Shown in pieces: positions 35,476 to 44,091 of a DNA stretch of 51,126 bases. The position numbers were made by a program, and so were the translations under genes. A model generated the notes under the pieces. It searched no databases and was not told the DNA's origin. It saw nothing but the letters and a program-made list of their open reading frames with translations. Position 1 is the first letter of the stretch, and the number at the start of each line of letters is the position of its first letter. The DNA is from Hyphomonadaceae bacterium (GTDB lineage: Bacteria; Pseudomonadota; Alphaproteobacteria; Caulobacterales; Hyphomonadaceae): the NCBI GenBank assembly GCA_030158285.1, contig JAOATF010000105.1:1-51126 (forward strand). The letters run 5' to 3'.

Positions 35476-37263
35476 ATGGAGACGGTTATGGACCTGGTGA
35501 CGGTTGGGGCGGCCCCTGATGTGGAGGTTGTGGCGCGGCTGATTGCGGCGGATGAGCGCGAGTGGTTGCGCAGGCCGGCGCGCGTGGTGTGCTGGCTGGC
35601 GGTGCGGATGCAGATGGCGGCGGGCGTGCCACAGCGCGATGCGGCGCTGATGTTCGATATTTCGCTGTCGGCGATTTCGCTGCGGAGCGCGAAATGGAAG
35701 GACGATGGTTGCGAGGACGACCTGCCGCGCATTGCGGAGGTGGTGCGGCGGGCGATTGCGTTGCGGCGCGAGCTGACAGGTGACCGGACGGCCGATGCCG
35801 GGAATGACAAGCGGTGGTGTACGCTGCCCGTGGCAAAGCCGGCGCTGAGCGCAGGGGACATGCTGTTTGGCGTGGCGCAGAAGCGCGGCGAGAAGCGGGC
35901 GGCGGCGGAGGCTGAGGCGTGCTTTCGCGACGCGTGGCAGCAGAGCGAGGCGAAGCGGATCGGGCATGAGGCGGCGGGCGCGCGTGTCGGCGAGGCGCGT
36001 GTGGCGTGGCCGCAGGGGGCGCATGCGGCGCAGCTGCCGCCGGGGGGCGCGTGGCGGGTGTGGATGATGATGGGCGGTCGCGGGGCGGGCAAGACGCGGG
36101 CGGGGGCGGAGTGGGTGCGCGATCTGGTCGAGCGGGGGCTGGCGAAGCGGATCGCGCTGGTGGGGCCGACGCTGCATGATGTGCGTGAGGTGATGATTGG
36201 GGGCCCTAGCGGGATTTGCGCGGTGGCGTCCGAGGGGATGCGGCCGACATATTCGGTGACGCGGCGGCGGCTGGAGTGGCCGGAGGACGGGCCGTGCGCG
36301 GGGGCGGTGGCGTTTGCGTTTTCGGCGGAGGACCCGGACTCGCTGCGCGGGCCGCAGTTTGATCGCGCGTGGTGCGATGAGATCGGCGCGTGGGCGCATG
36401 ACGTCGATACATGGCAGACGCTGGCGTTCGGGATGCGGCTGGGGAAGGACCCGCGCATCGTGGCGACGACGACGCCGCGTCCGCGGGCGCTGGTGAAGCT
36501 GTTGGCAGAAAAAGCGGAGACGGGGCGCGGGGGCGTGGTGCTGACGCAGGCGTCGACGCGCGCCAATGCGGGGAACCTGGCGCCGGATTTTGTTGTGGCG
36601 CTGGAGGAAGACTACGGCGGGACGGAAGTGGGGCGGCAGGAGCTGGACGGGGAGCTGATCGAGGATGTGGCGGGGGCGATGTTCTCGCGCGCGCTGATCG
36701 AGCAGTCGCGGGCGCGGATGGAGGAGGCGGAGGGACTGACGCGCGTTGTGGTGGCGGTGGACCCACCAGTGGGGGCGAGCGTGCGCTCCGATGCGTGCGG
36801 GATCGTGGTGGCGGGGGTGAAGGATGGCGTGGTGTTCGTTCTCGCGGACGCGACGGTGCGCGGGCTGCGGCCGGCGGAGTGGGCGGAGCGCGCGGTGGCG
36901 GCGGCGCTGGCGCATGGCGCGGGGCTGATCGTGGCGGAGGGCAATCAGGGCGGCGAGATGGTGCGCGAGGTTCTCAAGGACGCGGCGGAGGGGCGGGTGC
37001 AGGTGAAGCTGCGCCACGCGAAGGCGAGCAAGCGGGATCGCGCGTTGCCGGTCTCCACGCTGTATGAGCAGGGGCGCGTGCGGCATGTGCGCGTGCTGAA
37101 GGAGCTGGAGGACGAGATGTGTGCGTTCGGGGCGGAAGCGCCGGGGCGGCCGGGGCAGCGCGTGCGGTCTCCGGACCGGCTGGATGCGCTGGTGTGGGCG
37201 GTGCGCGAGCTGGTGGCGCGGCGAGCGGCGCCGCGTGTGGACTCGCTGGAGATGAAGGGGTGA
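35476..37263 (+). CDS. GTA-type terminase large subunit with N-terminal small-terminase-like extension
   Basis: The start is at ATG 35476 (METVMDLV; ATG 35488 is an alternative), giving 595 residues. The ATPase domain has Walker A GGRGAGKT (~200-207) and Walker B FDRAWCDE (Asp301, Glu302). The RNase H-like nuclease part has acidic residues in VVVAVDPPVG, IVAEGNQGG and SPDRLDALVWAV. This is the phage-derived DNA-packaging motor as found in alphaproteobacterial gene transfer agents (g2). The Walker A motif normally lies far nearer the N terminus; here ~195 residues precede it. They include a helix-turn-helix-like VPQRDAALMFDISLSAISL (~51-69) that resembles a small-terminase DNA-binding helix pair. 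No portal, protease or capsid gene follows; the next gene is convergent. Confidence 0.87.
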   Translation: METVMDLVTVGAAPDVEVVARLIAADEREWLRRPARVVCWLAVRMQMAAGVPQRDAALMFDISLSAISLRSAKWKDDGCEDDLPRIAEVVRRAIALRRELTGDRTADAGNDKRWCTLPVAKPALSAGDMLFGVAQKRGEKRAAAEAEACFRDAWQQSEAKRIGHEAAGARVGEARVAWPQGAHAAQLPPGGAWRVWMMMGGRGAGKTRAGAEWVRDLVERGLAKRIALVGPTLHDVREVMIGGPSGICAVASEGMRPTYSVTRRRLEWPEDGPCAGAVAFAFSAEDPDSLRGPQFDRAWCDEIGAWAHDVDTWQTLAFGMRLGKDPRIVATTTPRPRALVKLLAEKAETGRGGVVLTQASTRANAGNLAPDFVVALEEDYGGTEVGRQELDGELIEDVAGAMFSRALIEQSRARMEEAEGLTRVVVAVDPPVGASVRSDACGIVVAGVKDGVVFVLADATVRGLRPAEWAERAVAAALAHGAGLIVAEGNQGGEMVREVLKDAAEGRVQVKLRHAKASKRDRALPVSTLYEQGRVRHVRVLKELEDEMCAFGAEAPGRPGQRVRSPDRLDALVWAVRELVARRAAPRVDSLEMKG

Positions 37264-37270
37264 GCCAACT

Positions 37271-37301
37271 GGCGACGGCGTTCCGCGGGGAAGCCGTCGC
37301 C
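37271..37301 (+). terminator. hairpin after the terminase gene
   Basis: GGCGACGGC at 37271-37279 pairs perfectly with GCCGTCGCC at 37293-37301, with extra TTCC/GGAA pairing inside. It begins 7 nt after the terminase stop. No T-run follows, so it may terminate weakly or protect the mRNA end. Three further hairpins follow before 37436. Confidence 0.45.
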
Positions 37302-37388
37302 AGGGCTCTCACAGGAGAGAATGGGGCAAACCGTTCTCCCCTCCTCTGGCAGCCGAGTGGTGGGGCAAACGGCTGCGTGGGGAGAAGG

Positions 37389-37469
37389 ATGACCAAGCGG
37401 GGCGATTGCTGCAAGTGCATTGATTGGGTGCACTGCAATGTGAAGCTGACGTCTCCGTGTGCGCGTTAA
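37389..37469 (+). CDS. possible 26-residue cysteine-rich peptide
   Basis: ATG 37389 follows GGAGAAGG directly (Shine-Dalgarno core about 4-8 nt away) and the frame ends at TAA 37467-37469. The peptide has five cysteines in 26 residues (RGDCCKCIDWVHC and SPCAR). It could be a real small protein in a structured leader, but so short a frame arises easily by chance and one hairpin of the region lies inside it. Coding status is undecided. Confidence 0.2.
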   Translation: MTKRGDCCKCIDWVHCNVKLTSPCAR

Positions 37470-37537
37470 CACATGAGCGTGGAAAGTTCCATCGGTGGTC
37501 ACGTAGCTGACGGGAACCCGGACTTCGTGACTGAGGT

Positions 37538-40500
37538 TTAACGCGCGTCTGTGTTCGTGGCACTTAGCGCGGGAGGCGCAGAGCACACATCGCGGTCGCG
37601 GGTCCATTCCGAGCGGAGCAGCGGATCGGCGTCATAGGCGTCGCGCGAGAACACGCCGGCGCCGGCGGCGAGCAGTGTGGCGCAGGCCTGCGCGACGAGT
37701 TCGTCCATCGGCATCACGAAGGGGGCGATGTTCCACGCTGTTGTGTCGATGTTGGGATCGCGGCTGTTCACGATCCAGCGGCCGCCGGCGATGAAGTGGA
37801 TGCCGTAGGAAATCCTGTTGCGGCTGGCGGTCTGCATGGTCATGAGCAGGCGGCCGTCGGCTGCGTCCCACAGCATGGCGGTATCCTGCAGGCCGCCGGA
37901 CAGGGTGAGGAAGAGGCGGCGCTGGCCGGCCAGATGCGTTGCGAGAAGTTCGCCGTCGATTGAACCGAGTGTGCTGCCGTCTGTTGCGTCCCAGACCTTG
38001 GTGAGGAGCGGCATGTCGATCGTGCCGATCAGGCGATCCGGACCGAGGAAGCTGAGACCGGTAATGCTGCCGAGGCCAGGTTCATCTTTTGAAAACGCAA
38101 GCTTGCCGTCGTCGGCGGTGAACATTTCGAGGCGGCGCGTGCCTTTGCCATCCGGCACGTCGGAAACGGTGTAGACGCGGGCGCCATCGGGCGAGACGCC
38201 GACATCCTGGTAGGCGCCCGATTTCCGGATGATCTGCTTGCGGGCGGTGAGGTCCCAGAGTTCGAGGGTGCGCTGGCGTTTGCTGTCCTTGAAGAAGCCG
38301 TAGGTGAACCAGGCCCTGTCATTGTCGAGGTGGGTGATGCTGAACGTTTTGTCTTCGATCTTTTCGGGGATCTTGCCGAGCATGGCGATGACGGTGGCGT
38401 CCACCTGGTCGATGATGCCGAACTGGTTGTCGCTGAACTTTGCCAGCGCGAGGTGGCGCGGGGATTCGATGGTGTCGACAAACTGGAGCTTTGGCTTGAG
38501 TGCGCCTGTGTCGGTCGCCCAGTAACGCGTCTTGAGGGGGGTGGGGAAGTGGCGCGTCTGGAGAACCTTGCCGCCCCCGACAAGGTTGACGCTGTTGATG
38601 TCGCCTTCCGCATTGCTGAGACGCGCCATCCGTGCGCCGGTTTCGGCATTGTAGAGGTTCACGATGCCTTTGACGACCGAGTCGTCGCCGAGCTTGAGCG
38701 TCATCATGATGAAGCGGGAGCCATCGGGGACAAAGCACTTGCCGGGATAGAGGTTGCGCGGCGCGCCGGCTTCACCCTTGAGCGTGCGCAGGCGTTTTCC
38801 GGCGGTGATGTCCCAGATGTCCGCGACATTGGCGAACGTGCCATCAGGCATGGGCTTGGCTCCCGAGACGACGACGCGGGAACCATCGGGGGAGAGGCAG
38901 CTGTCATCGACCGGGCCCGGGATGGCGGCGAGCCGCGCGCCATCCGCCACGCGCCAGACATCAAGCCGACGGTATTCCGTGTCATCGCGACCGGGCGTCG
39001 TGGCGACTATACCATTGGTAGAGAAGTCGGGGGAGACGGGCAGGGCGCCGCTGAAACGGGGAAGGCTTGCCGGTGTGGAGGATTCGCCGCTCCCCACCGG
39101 CATATTCCACACACGTATGGCGCCGTCGGGCGCGCGAGCGGCAAGGCGGCTTGCGTCGCCGGAGAACCGCAGCTCGCTGGGAGCGCCGGAGAAGCCGGCG
39201 AGCTTGCCAACCACCATCTGCGCTTCGAGGTCGACGAGCTCGATGCGGTTCAGGGCGGCCAGCGCGGCGAAACGGCCATTGGGGGCGAGTGCCACGTGCA
39301 TGCCGGTGATGCCGGGGTTTGTGTCGCCATGCACCATCGTCGTCACGTCGATCTGCCGTGCGCGTGATGTGCTGGCCTGGCGCTCGGCTTCGCCTTCCGT
39401 TGCAGGGTCGATCAGGTCGGTGACCGTTGCGCGGTATTTCGGCAGGCTGACAGAGCCTGAGCCGACGGACGTGAATTGCAGCGCGTTGACCCCTAGCGCC
39501 ACGAGCGCGCGGTTGTTCAGGAATGCCACCTGCTCGGGCGTTTGCTCGAACAGAGGTGTTTCGCCGACCAGCTTTCCGGTTGCGATGTCCACGGCCTTTG
39601 CAGTGTTGTCGGTACAGCTGAAAGCCAGCGTCTTTTCGTCCTGTGACAACTGCTGCAACTTGCAGCCCGCGAGCGACACGCCTTCTGCGGGCTTGAGATG
39701 GGTCCGTTCCGCCGTCGCAAGGTCGACGATGAGGATGCTGGGGACGCGACCGTAGGTGTCCCAGACGTCGGAATTGGGCTCCTGCCAGGCCACGCGGCGC
39801 TTGCCGAAAAAAGTCGCCCCGTATTCGTTCTGGAACCTGGCGATTTCCGCGCGCAGTTCGCGATGCGGCGTGGCGGGGAGGTTTGTGGACAGAGGATAAG
39901 CGATCGTCTTGATCTCGCCCGTCTCGACATTGATGCGTTGGACGGTTTTGGTCGTGTTGTCGGATGTTTCGACATACGCGCCATCGCGCGACAGCTGGTA
40001 GAAGCCGTCGATGCGCAGCGTCTTGCGGATTTCGCCGCTGCGCGACAGGGCGGCGGCAAGCGCGGAATGATAGAGCTGCTCGTTCGCGGGAGACAGGCGA
40101 TAGCCAGCGAGGGCGTAGCGCGCGGCAGCGAGCGTGTCGCCGTCGCCGAGCTTTATCCAGGCTGTGGCGCCGAAAAACCGGTGCAGGTTCTGGCGCGCTT
40201 CGATCTCGCGGTCGGTAGCGTCCTTGCGGGCGATCTCTTCCTTGTCGCGCGCGGCGATGGCGTTGGCGGTTTCGATCTGGAGCTGGCCAGCCTGTTTCTG
40301 GATCTCGTCGGCGCGGCTGTTGGCGAGCAGCCAAAATGATCCTGCGGCGATCGCAACGGCGGCAAAGGCAGCGGCGGCGCCGCCGAGCATGACGATGAGC
40401 TGGCGCTGGCGGCGGCGCTCGCGCTGGACCAGCCGGTCGAGCGGCAGGCCGAGCAGGCCGGCGATGAGTTTCAGGCGGCCGGACTCGCGGCCATCGCCAA

Positions 40501-40951
40501 CCACCTGGCCCGAGGGCTTGCGGATTTCGCGCAGGTCAGCGGCGAGCATGCCCTTGTTGCGCAGGGCGGGCGGGAAGCATTCGGTGTCAGGGGTTCCGGA
40601 GTCGGGTTCGCCCGACGCGATGACCGGGAAGATGCGATCCTCGCGCCCGAGCCGGAGGAAAGTCTCGACCTCTTGGTTGACCCACTGGCTGCGGGCGCTC
40701 GCAGGCGTGCAGAGCACAATGAGCGTTTCGCTGGCTTCGAGCGCTTCCTGCAGGCGCTCGGTTATGTGGCCGCCGGATTCAAGGTCGGTGCGGTCGCGGA
40801 AGATGGGGTGCAGCTTTGCGGTGACGGGGCCGAGCGCGCCTGTGTCACCAATGAGCGATTTCGGGGTGCGGTAGCGGTCGAGCTGGGCATGCAGCCAGTT
40901 TGCCGTGCGATCGTCGGCGCGCGCGTAGCTGAAAAAAGCACGGTACTGCAT
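37538..40951 (-). CDS. TIR domain - transmembrane helix - WD40-like propeller protein
   Basis: A 1137-residue protein. Residues 1-~140 form a bacterial TIR-type domain: YRAFFSYARADDRTANWLH, IFRDRTDLESGG, TLIVLCTPASARSQWVNQEV with candidate catalytic Glu94, and FPVIASGEP. A basic RERRRQRQ stop-transfer region precedes a transmembrane helix at about 184-210 (GGAAAAFAAVAIAAGSFWLL). A coiled-coil-like segment (~215-255) follows, then some 850 residues of beta-propeller repeats with WD-type ends (VADIWDITAGKRL, LELWDLTARKQ, TKVWDATDGSTL, AMLWDAADGRLL). TIR inside and propeller outside suggests a signalling receptor. Related TIR proteins cleave NAD+ or signal in phage defence, but activity here is unproven. 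It is convergent with the terminase gene. Confidence 0.88.
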   Translation of the reverse strand: MQYRAFFSYARADDRTANWLHAQLDRYRTPKSLIGDTGALGPVTAKLHPIFRDRTDLESGGHITERLQEALEASETLIVLCTPASARSQWVNQEVETFLRLGREDRIFPVIASGEPDSGTPDTECFPPALRNKGMLAADLREIRKPSGQVVGDGRESGRLKLIAGLLGLPLDRLVQRERRRQRQLIVMLGGAAAAFAAVAIAAGSFWLLANSRADEIQKQAGQLQIETANAIAARDKEEIARKDATDREIEARQNLHRFFGATAWIKLGDGDTLAAARYALAGYRLSPANEQLYHSALAAALSRSGEIRKTLRIDGFYQLSRDGAYVETSDNTTKTVQRINVETGEIKTIAYPLSTNLPATPHRELRAEIARFQNEYGATFFGKRRVAWQEPNSDVWDTYGRVPSILIVDLATAERTHLKPAEGVSLAGCKLQQLSQDEKTLAFSCTDNTAKAVDIATGKLVGETPLFEQTPEQVAFLNNRALVALGVNALQFTSVGSGSVSLPKYRATVTDLIDPATEGEAERQASTSRARQIDVTTMVHGDTNPGITGMHVALAPNGRFAALAALNRIELVDLEAQMVVGKLAGFSGAPSELRFSGDASRLAARAPDGAIRVWNMPVGSGESSTPASLPRFSGALPVSPDFSTNGIVATTPGRDDTEYRRLDVWRVADGARLAAIPGPVDDSCLSPDGSRVVVSGAKPMPDGTFANVADIWDITAGKRLRTLKGEAGAPRNLYPGKCFVPDGSRFIMMTLKLGDDSVVKGIVNLYNAETGARMARLSNAEGDINSVNLVGGGKVLQTRHFPTPLKTRYWATDTGALKPKLQFVDTIESPRHLALAKFSDNQFGIIDQVDATVIAMLGKIPEKIEDKTFSITHLDNDRAWFTYGFFKDSKRQRTLELWDLTARKQIIRKSGAYQDVGVSPDGARVYTVSDVPDGKGTRRLEMFTADDGKLAFSKDEPGLGSITGLSFLGPDRLIGTIDMPLLTKVWDATDGSTLGSIDGELLATHLAGQRRLFLTLSGGLQDTAMLWDAADGRLLMTMQTASRNRISYGIHFIAGGRWIVNSRDPNIDTTAWNIAPFVMPMDELVAQACATLLAAGAGVFSRDAYDADPLLRSEWTRDRDVCSAPPALSATNTDAR

Positions 40952-41073
40952 ACCGGTCCCGCCCCTGGCCCGAAGAGGCTAGCAACAGATCTTTTGGCTG
41001 AACAGGGTTGGTCGCATCCCGTGCGCGGGGCGCGCTGGGCGGCTGCTGGACATTGGGTCGGGATTGCGTTGGG

Positions 41074-41694
41074 TCAGCTCGGCTTGGGGTGGGTGGGGTT
41101 CGGGTTGCGGACCTGGATGTCGACGAACCAGTAGACGGAGCTGGTGCGGGCGCTGGGGCTGGAATTGTCTTCCTTCAGGGTGACGACGATGTCGTTCGGG
41201 CTGCCGGGCTGTGTGAACCGCAGCTCGGTGCTGTAGTCTTCGTAGGCGCGCGTGCGCTCGCCTGTCGTTGCAGTCCAGCCGGCGGGGACGAGGCAGGCCT
41301 TGGCGCGATCACCGAGCTTGGCCCAGGCTGCGGCGGCGGCTTCCTTTGTGGCGCTGTCGTACGGGTTGACGTTTTTCGAGAAAGCGGAGCAGCGCACATA
41401 GTTGTACGGGCCGCCGCCTTTCACGCCTTCCTTTGCATTGCCGGCGCGATAGAGCTCGCAGCCCTGGAAGTCTTCGAAGCCAGTGGGGTTCTGTTTCAGC
41501 GCGGGCAGTGAGCTGTGCGACTGGCCGGCGGGGATGATGGCGATGAAGGGGATCTCGTCGCGCGCGGTGGCGGCGATGTGTGCGAGACCGGCGCAGAGCG
41601 GATCGGGCGCCTGTGCATTGGCGAGTGGGACTGTGGCGAGTGGGGCGAGGAGCAGCGTGGCGAGTGCGGGCGCGAGGCGGCGAAGGTGGCGCAT
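41074..41694 (-). CDS. secreted hypothetical protein
   Basis: A 206-residue precursor with a clear signal peptide (MRHLRRLAPALATLLLAPLA, cleavage after ANAQ). Cysteines in DPLCAGL, QGCELYR, VRCSAFS and KACLVPA could form two disulfides in the periplasm. The C-terminal half (TELRFTQPGSPNDIVVTLKE, VYWFVDIQVRNP) looks beta-rich. No family was recognised. It is the last gene of the minus-strand run before a family 2 repeat; 122 bp separate its stop from the TIR gene start. Confidence 0.7.
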   Translation of the reverse strand: MRHLRRLAPALATLLLAPLATVPLANAQAPDPLCAGLAHIAATARDEIPFIAIIPAGQSHSSLPALKQNPTGFEDFQGCELYRAGNAKEGVKGGGPYNYVRCSAFSKNVNPYDSATKEAAAAAWAKLGDRAKACLVPAGWTATTGERTRAYEDYSTELRFTQPGSPNDIVVTLKEDNSSPSARTSSVYWFVDIQVRNPNPTHPKPS

Positions 41695-41782
41695 GATGTT
41701 TCCCCCAGAGTGCGCGGAGGTTGGGGGGGAAGGGTGGGCGGCGTCAAGGCTGGCGGGCAGCGGGGGACAGGGTTTCGTAACG

Positions 41783-41938
41783 CATCCTTCGAGACGATCG
41801 TTACGTGAGAGCAGCGTTGTTGAGGCGGCGTACCTGCGATCCCTCAGGATGAGCCTGGTGGGTGTTGCGGGATTCAGGTTGGCTCAGCACCCACCGGACT
41901 CATCCTGAGGGATCGCGAAGCGATCGTCTCGAAGGATG
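41783..41938. repeat. repeat family 2, full copy E (REPIN-like)
   Basis: The outer ends CATCCTTCGAGACGATCG (41783-41800) and CGATCGTCTCGAAGGATG (41921-41938) are exact 18-bp reverse complements. An inner pair GCGATCCCTCAGGATGAG and CTCATCCTGAGGGATCGC also matches, around a spacer with GGTGGGTG/CACCCACC pairing. The structure is a-b-spacer-b'-a'. It ends 15 nt after the stop of the gene at 41954. Confidence 0.85.
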
Positions 41939-41953
41939 TGTTGTCTGGCCCGC

Positions 41954-42178
41954 CTACTTCTTCGACCGGAGCACCAGAAATGCCAGCGCGGCGATGGCGA
42001 GGGCTTCGGCGAGCATGACGGAGAGGGCGACGGCGAGCTGGTAGGGCTCGATGCCCGAGACGAAGACGAGGGGGCTGAAGGCGTAGACGCCGATGAGGGG
42101 GGCCACAACGACAAGCACTGCTAGCGCGATGATGATCGCGCCGCGCATGCGTTTTTCGAATACCGTTGGTTCGGACAT
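41954..42178 (-). CDS. small two-helix membrane protein
   Basis: A 74-residue protein with a charged N terminus (MSEPTVFEKRMRG) and two hydrophobic helices (IIIALAVLVVVAPLIGVYAF; QLAVALSVMLAEALAIAALA), ending in a basic RSKK that fits a cytoplasmic C terminus. No family was recognised. It follows the DUF3147 gene on the same strand with a 17-bp gap, so the two are probably co-transcribed. A full family 2 repeat lies directly after its stop. Confidence 0.65.
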   Translation of the reverse strand: MSEPTVFEKRMRGAIIIALAVLVVVAPLIGVYAFSPLVFVSGIEPYQLAVALSVMLAEALAIAALAFLVLRSKK

Positions 42179-42195
42179 GGGGCCTAGTTAGCTGC

Positions 42196-42597
42196 TCAGT
42201 CCTTGCCGATCCAGCCCTGCGAGGTCAGCAGCACCGTGAAGCCCCAGGTGGAGAAGAAACAGGCCAGGACCGAAACGATGAAGGCGGGCCAGAAATCGAG
42301 GCCGAGTTTCTGCAGGCCGATGAGCCCGATGAAGAACAGCAGGCCGGGCCAGAACAGCAGGAAGGTCTTGAAGGCGAAGGCGTTGGCGACGCTGGCGCCG
42401 CCTTTCTGGCTGTCCATCGCGATGAGAGCGACGGTGAGGATGGTGGCGAGGGGCAGCGCGACGAGGGCGGCAGCGAGCCAGGTGGACCGCTTGGCGATCT
42501 CGCTGAGAGCGATGATGAAGCCGGCGGTGGCGGCGCCCTTGCCGACGGTGGCGAGGAAGGCCGCGGAGGTGATCGTCTTCAAGAATCCGTCAAACAC
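42196..42597 (-). CDS. DUF3147-like integral membrane protein
   Basis: A 133-residue protein with four hydrophobic helices, compatible with DUF3147. Matching blocks are IALSEIAKRSTWLAAALVAL, PLATILTVALIAMDSQ, FLLFWPGLLFFIGL and LDFWPAFIVSVLACFF. The family is a small inner-membrane protein group of unknown function. It is the upstream partner of the small membrane protein at 41954-42178. A degenerate half copy of repeat family 1 lies between its start and the NDP-hexose dehydratase gene. Confidence 0.75.
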   Translation of the reverse strand: MFDGFLKTITSAAFLATVGKGAATAGFIIALSEIAKRSTWLAAALVALPLATILTVALIAMDSQKGGASVANAFAFKTFLLFWPGLLFFIGLIGLQKLGLDFWPAFIVSVLACFFSTWGFTVLLTSQGWIGKD

Positions 42598-42666
42598 GCG
42601 CCCGCTCCCTTTGGCCTCCCCGCTGGCCTTGCTGTGGGTGCAGAGTGGCCGGGTGGGGAGGGGTGG

Positions 42667-42761
42667 TCAACCGGGGTGTCCGCCCGCGTTGCGGGCAGCC
42701 CCCTCCGTCGCGCGACGAAGAGGTCGCGCGCCACCTGCCCCGCCTTCGGCGAGGGAGGACA
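42667..42761. repeat. repeat family 1-related half element (copy D)
   Basis: A single arm resembling copies A-C: GCAGCCCCCTCCGTC, then GCCACCTGCCCCGCC with its own small hairpin (CGCCTTCGGCG), and an end GGGAGGACAA. There is no facing arm. It ends directly before the stop codon of the gene at 42763. Confidence 0.6.
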
Positions 42762-42762
42762 A

Positions 42763-44091
42763 TCAAGCCAGGCTCAGCAGGAGGGAGACGGCGGAGCGGG
42801 CTTCGTTGGTGAGGGTCATGGGGCGGGCGCAGAGGGCTTCGAGTTCGCCCATGTCGACCCAGAGGCCGGCGGCGGGATCTTCGGGCGCGGGTGAGTCCAG
42901 GAGGTGGAGGGAGTAGCGGGCGATCGACTGCATGAAGCGGCCGCCTTCGTCGGACTGGCTGATGGCGAGGAGCGGGGCGCGGGAAAGCTCGGGCATGCGT
43001 TCGGTGAGCCACGCTGGATTGGCAGCAGCGGTCTGCCAGGAGGGGCCGAACTCGATGCGGCCCATGAAGCCGGGTTCGGCGGCGTAGCGGAGGAAGACTT
43101 TCAGGCGGCCGTCGATGAGCTGGAACACCAGCGCGCAGATGCAATCTTCCTTCGGGCGCAGGAGAGGCTGGCGCCAGCTTGCGACCTCGCGGCTGGTGGC
43201 TTCGATGTCGAAATTCTGGATTTCGGTGTCGGCGATGGGGTCGGACGAGGAGATGCCGGTGTCGGTGATGGTCCAGCCGGTGAGGCGCGCGAGGGGTTTG
43301 CGTGTGAGCGTGGCGGCGCCGGTTGCGCTGTTGAGGCCGGCGAGCAATGGCGCGATGTCGGCGCGGCTGGCGCGGTGCGAGGCGTGGGCGGCGGCGGCGA
43401 AGGCTTCGAGGGCGACGGGGCGCGGGGTGGTGTGCGGCGCGAAGGGACCGGCGCCGGAGGAGATGAGGCGCCACGGTGCGGTGGCGATGACGGAGCGGGC
43501 GTCGGTGTTGATGAGATAGTCCTGCGCGAGGGCGTGGCGGAGGGCGCTGGCGTGGACCCACGTCCAGTCAGGATGGTCGGGCGGGAACATGGCGGGGGCG
43601 AGCAGGACGGCGTTGCGGTTCGACTTGGTGATGAATTGCGTGCCCTGTTCGGAGTGCAGCGTATCCATGATCGGCGGGTTGGCGGGGTTGGCGAAGAGGC
43701 CGAGGAATTGCGTCGGCGCGCCGCCATGGAGGCGGCGGTAGTTCGCCTGCGTCGCCTGCACGGCGGGGCCGACCTGGACATAGCCGGTGGTGCCGGGCTC
43801 GTTCTTCGCTTGCAGCAGCCAGTGGAGGCCATCGGGCGCGGGGGCGACGACGAAGCCGAGCAGGCCGGGATCGGGCTGCAGGATCATCGGGCGGTCGGCG
43901 CCGTCCTGCGGTGAGCCGGGCCAGTGTTGCGTGGCGCCGACGATGGAGAAGAAGCCGCCGGAGACGTGGCGCAGGCCATCCTCGGCGAAAATCCATTCGG
44001 TGTTCTGCGACCATGGGCAGAGATCGACGCGCATGCCGGTGGCGGCGCGGCGCGTGTCGATCCACTGCTTGACCGAAAGCGGCGCGGTCAT
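42763..44091 (-). CDS. NDP-hexose 2,3-dehydratase family protein
   Basis: A 442-residue protein matching the dTDP-4-keto-6-deoxyhexose 2,3-dehydratase family (TylCVI/OleV/EvaA type), which starts C-2 deoxygenation of sugars used in antibiotics and glycans. The family consists of two repeats. The first has GGFFSIVGATQH, LQAKNEPGTTGYVQVGPAVQ and PTQFLGLF. The second has EIQNFDIEATSREVASWRQP, CICALVFQLIDGRLKVFLR and AAEPGFMGRIEFGPSWQ. It is expected in the cytoplasm. The rest of a deoxysugar pathway (3-ketoreductase, 4-ketoreductase, epimerase) is absent nearby. Its start overlaps the glycosyltransferase stop by 4 bp, so the two genes are translationally coupled. Confidence 0.88.
   Translation of the reverse strand: MTAPLSVKQWIDTRRAATGMRVDLCPWSQNTEWIFAEDGLRHVSGGFFSIVGATQHWPGSPQDGADRPMILQPDPGLLGFVVAPAPDGLHWLLQAKNEPGTTGYVQVGPAVQATQANYRRLHGGAPTQFLGLFANPANPPIMDTLHSEQGTQFITKSNRNAVLLAPAMFPPDHPDWTWVHASALRHALAQDYLINTDARSVIATAPWRLISSGAGPFAPHTTPRPVALEAFAAAAHASHRASRADIAPLLAGLNSATGAATLTRKPLARLTGWTITDTGISSSDPIADTEIQNFDIEATSREVASWRQPLLRPKEDCICALVFQLIDGRLKVFLRYAAEPGFMGRIEFGPSWQTAAANPAWLTERMPELSRAPLLAISQSDEGGRFMQSIARYSLHLLDSPAPEDPAAGLWVDMGELEALCARPMTLTNEARSAVSLLLSLA

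Noticed and set aside
35443..37086. 547-residue His/Arg/Pro-rich frame antisense to the terminase
   Set aside because: No domain; the plus strand shows Walker and nuclease motifs.
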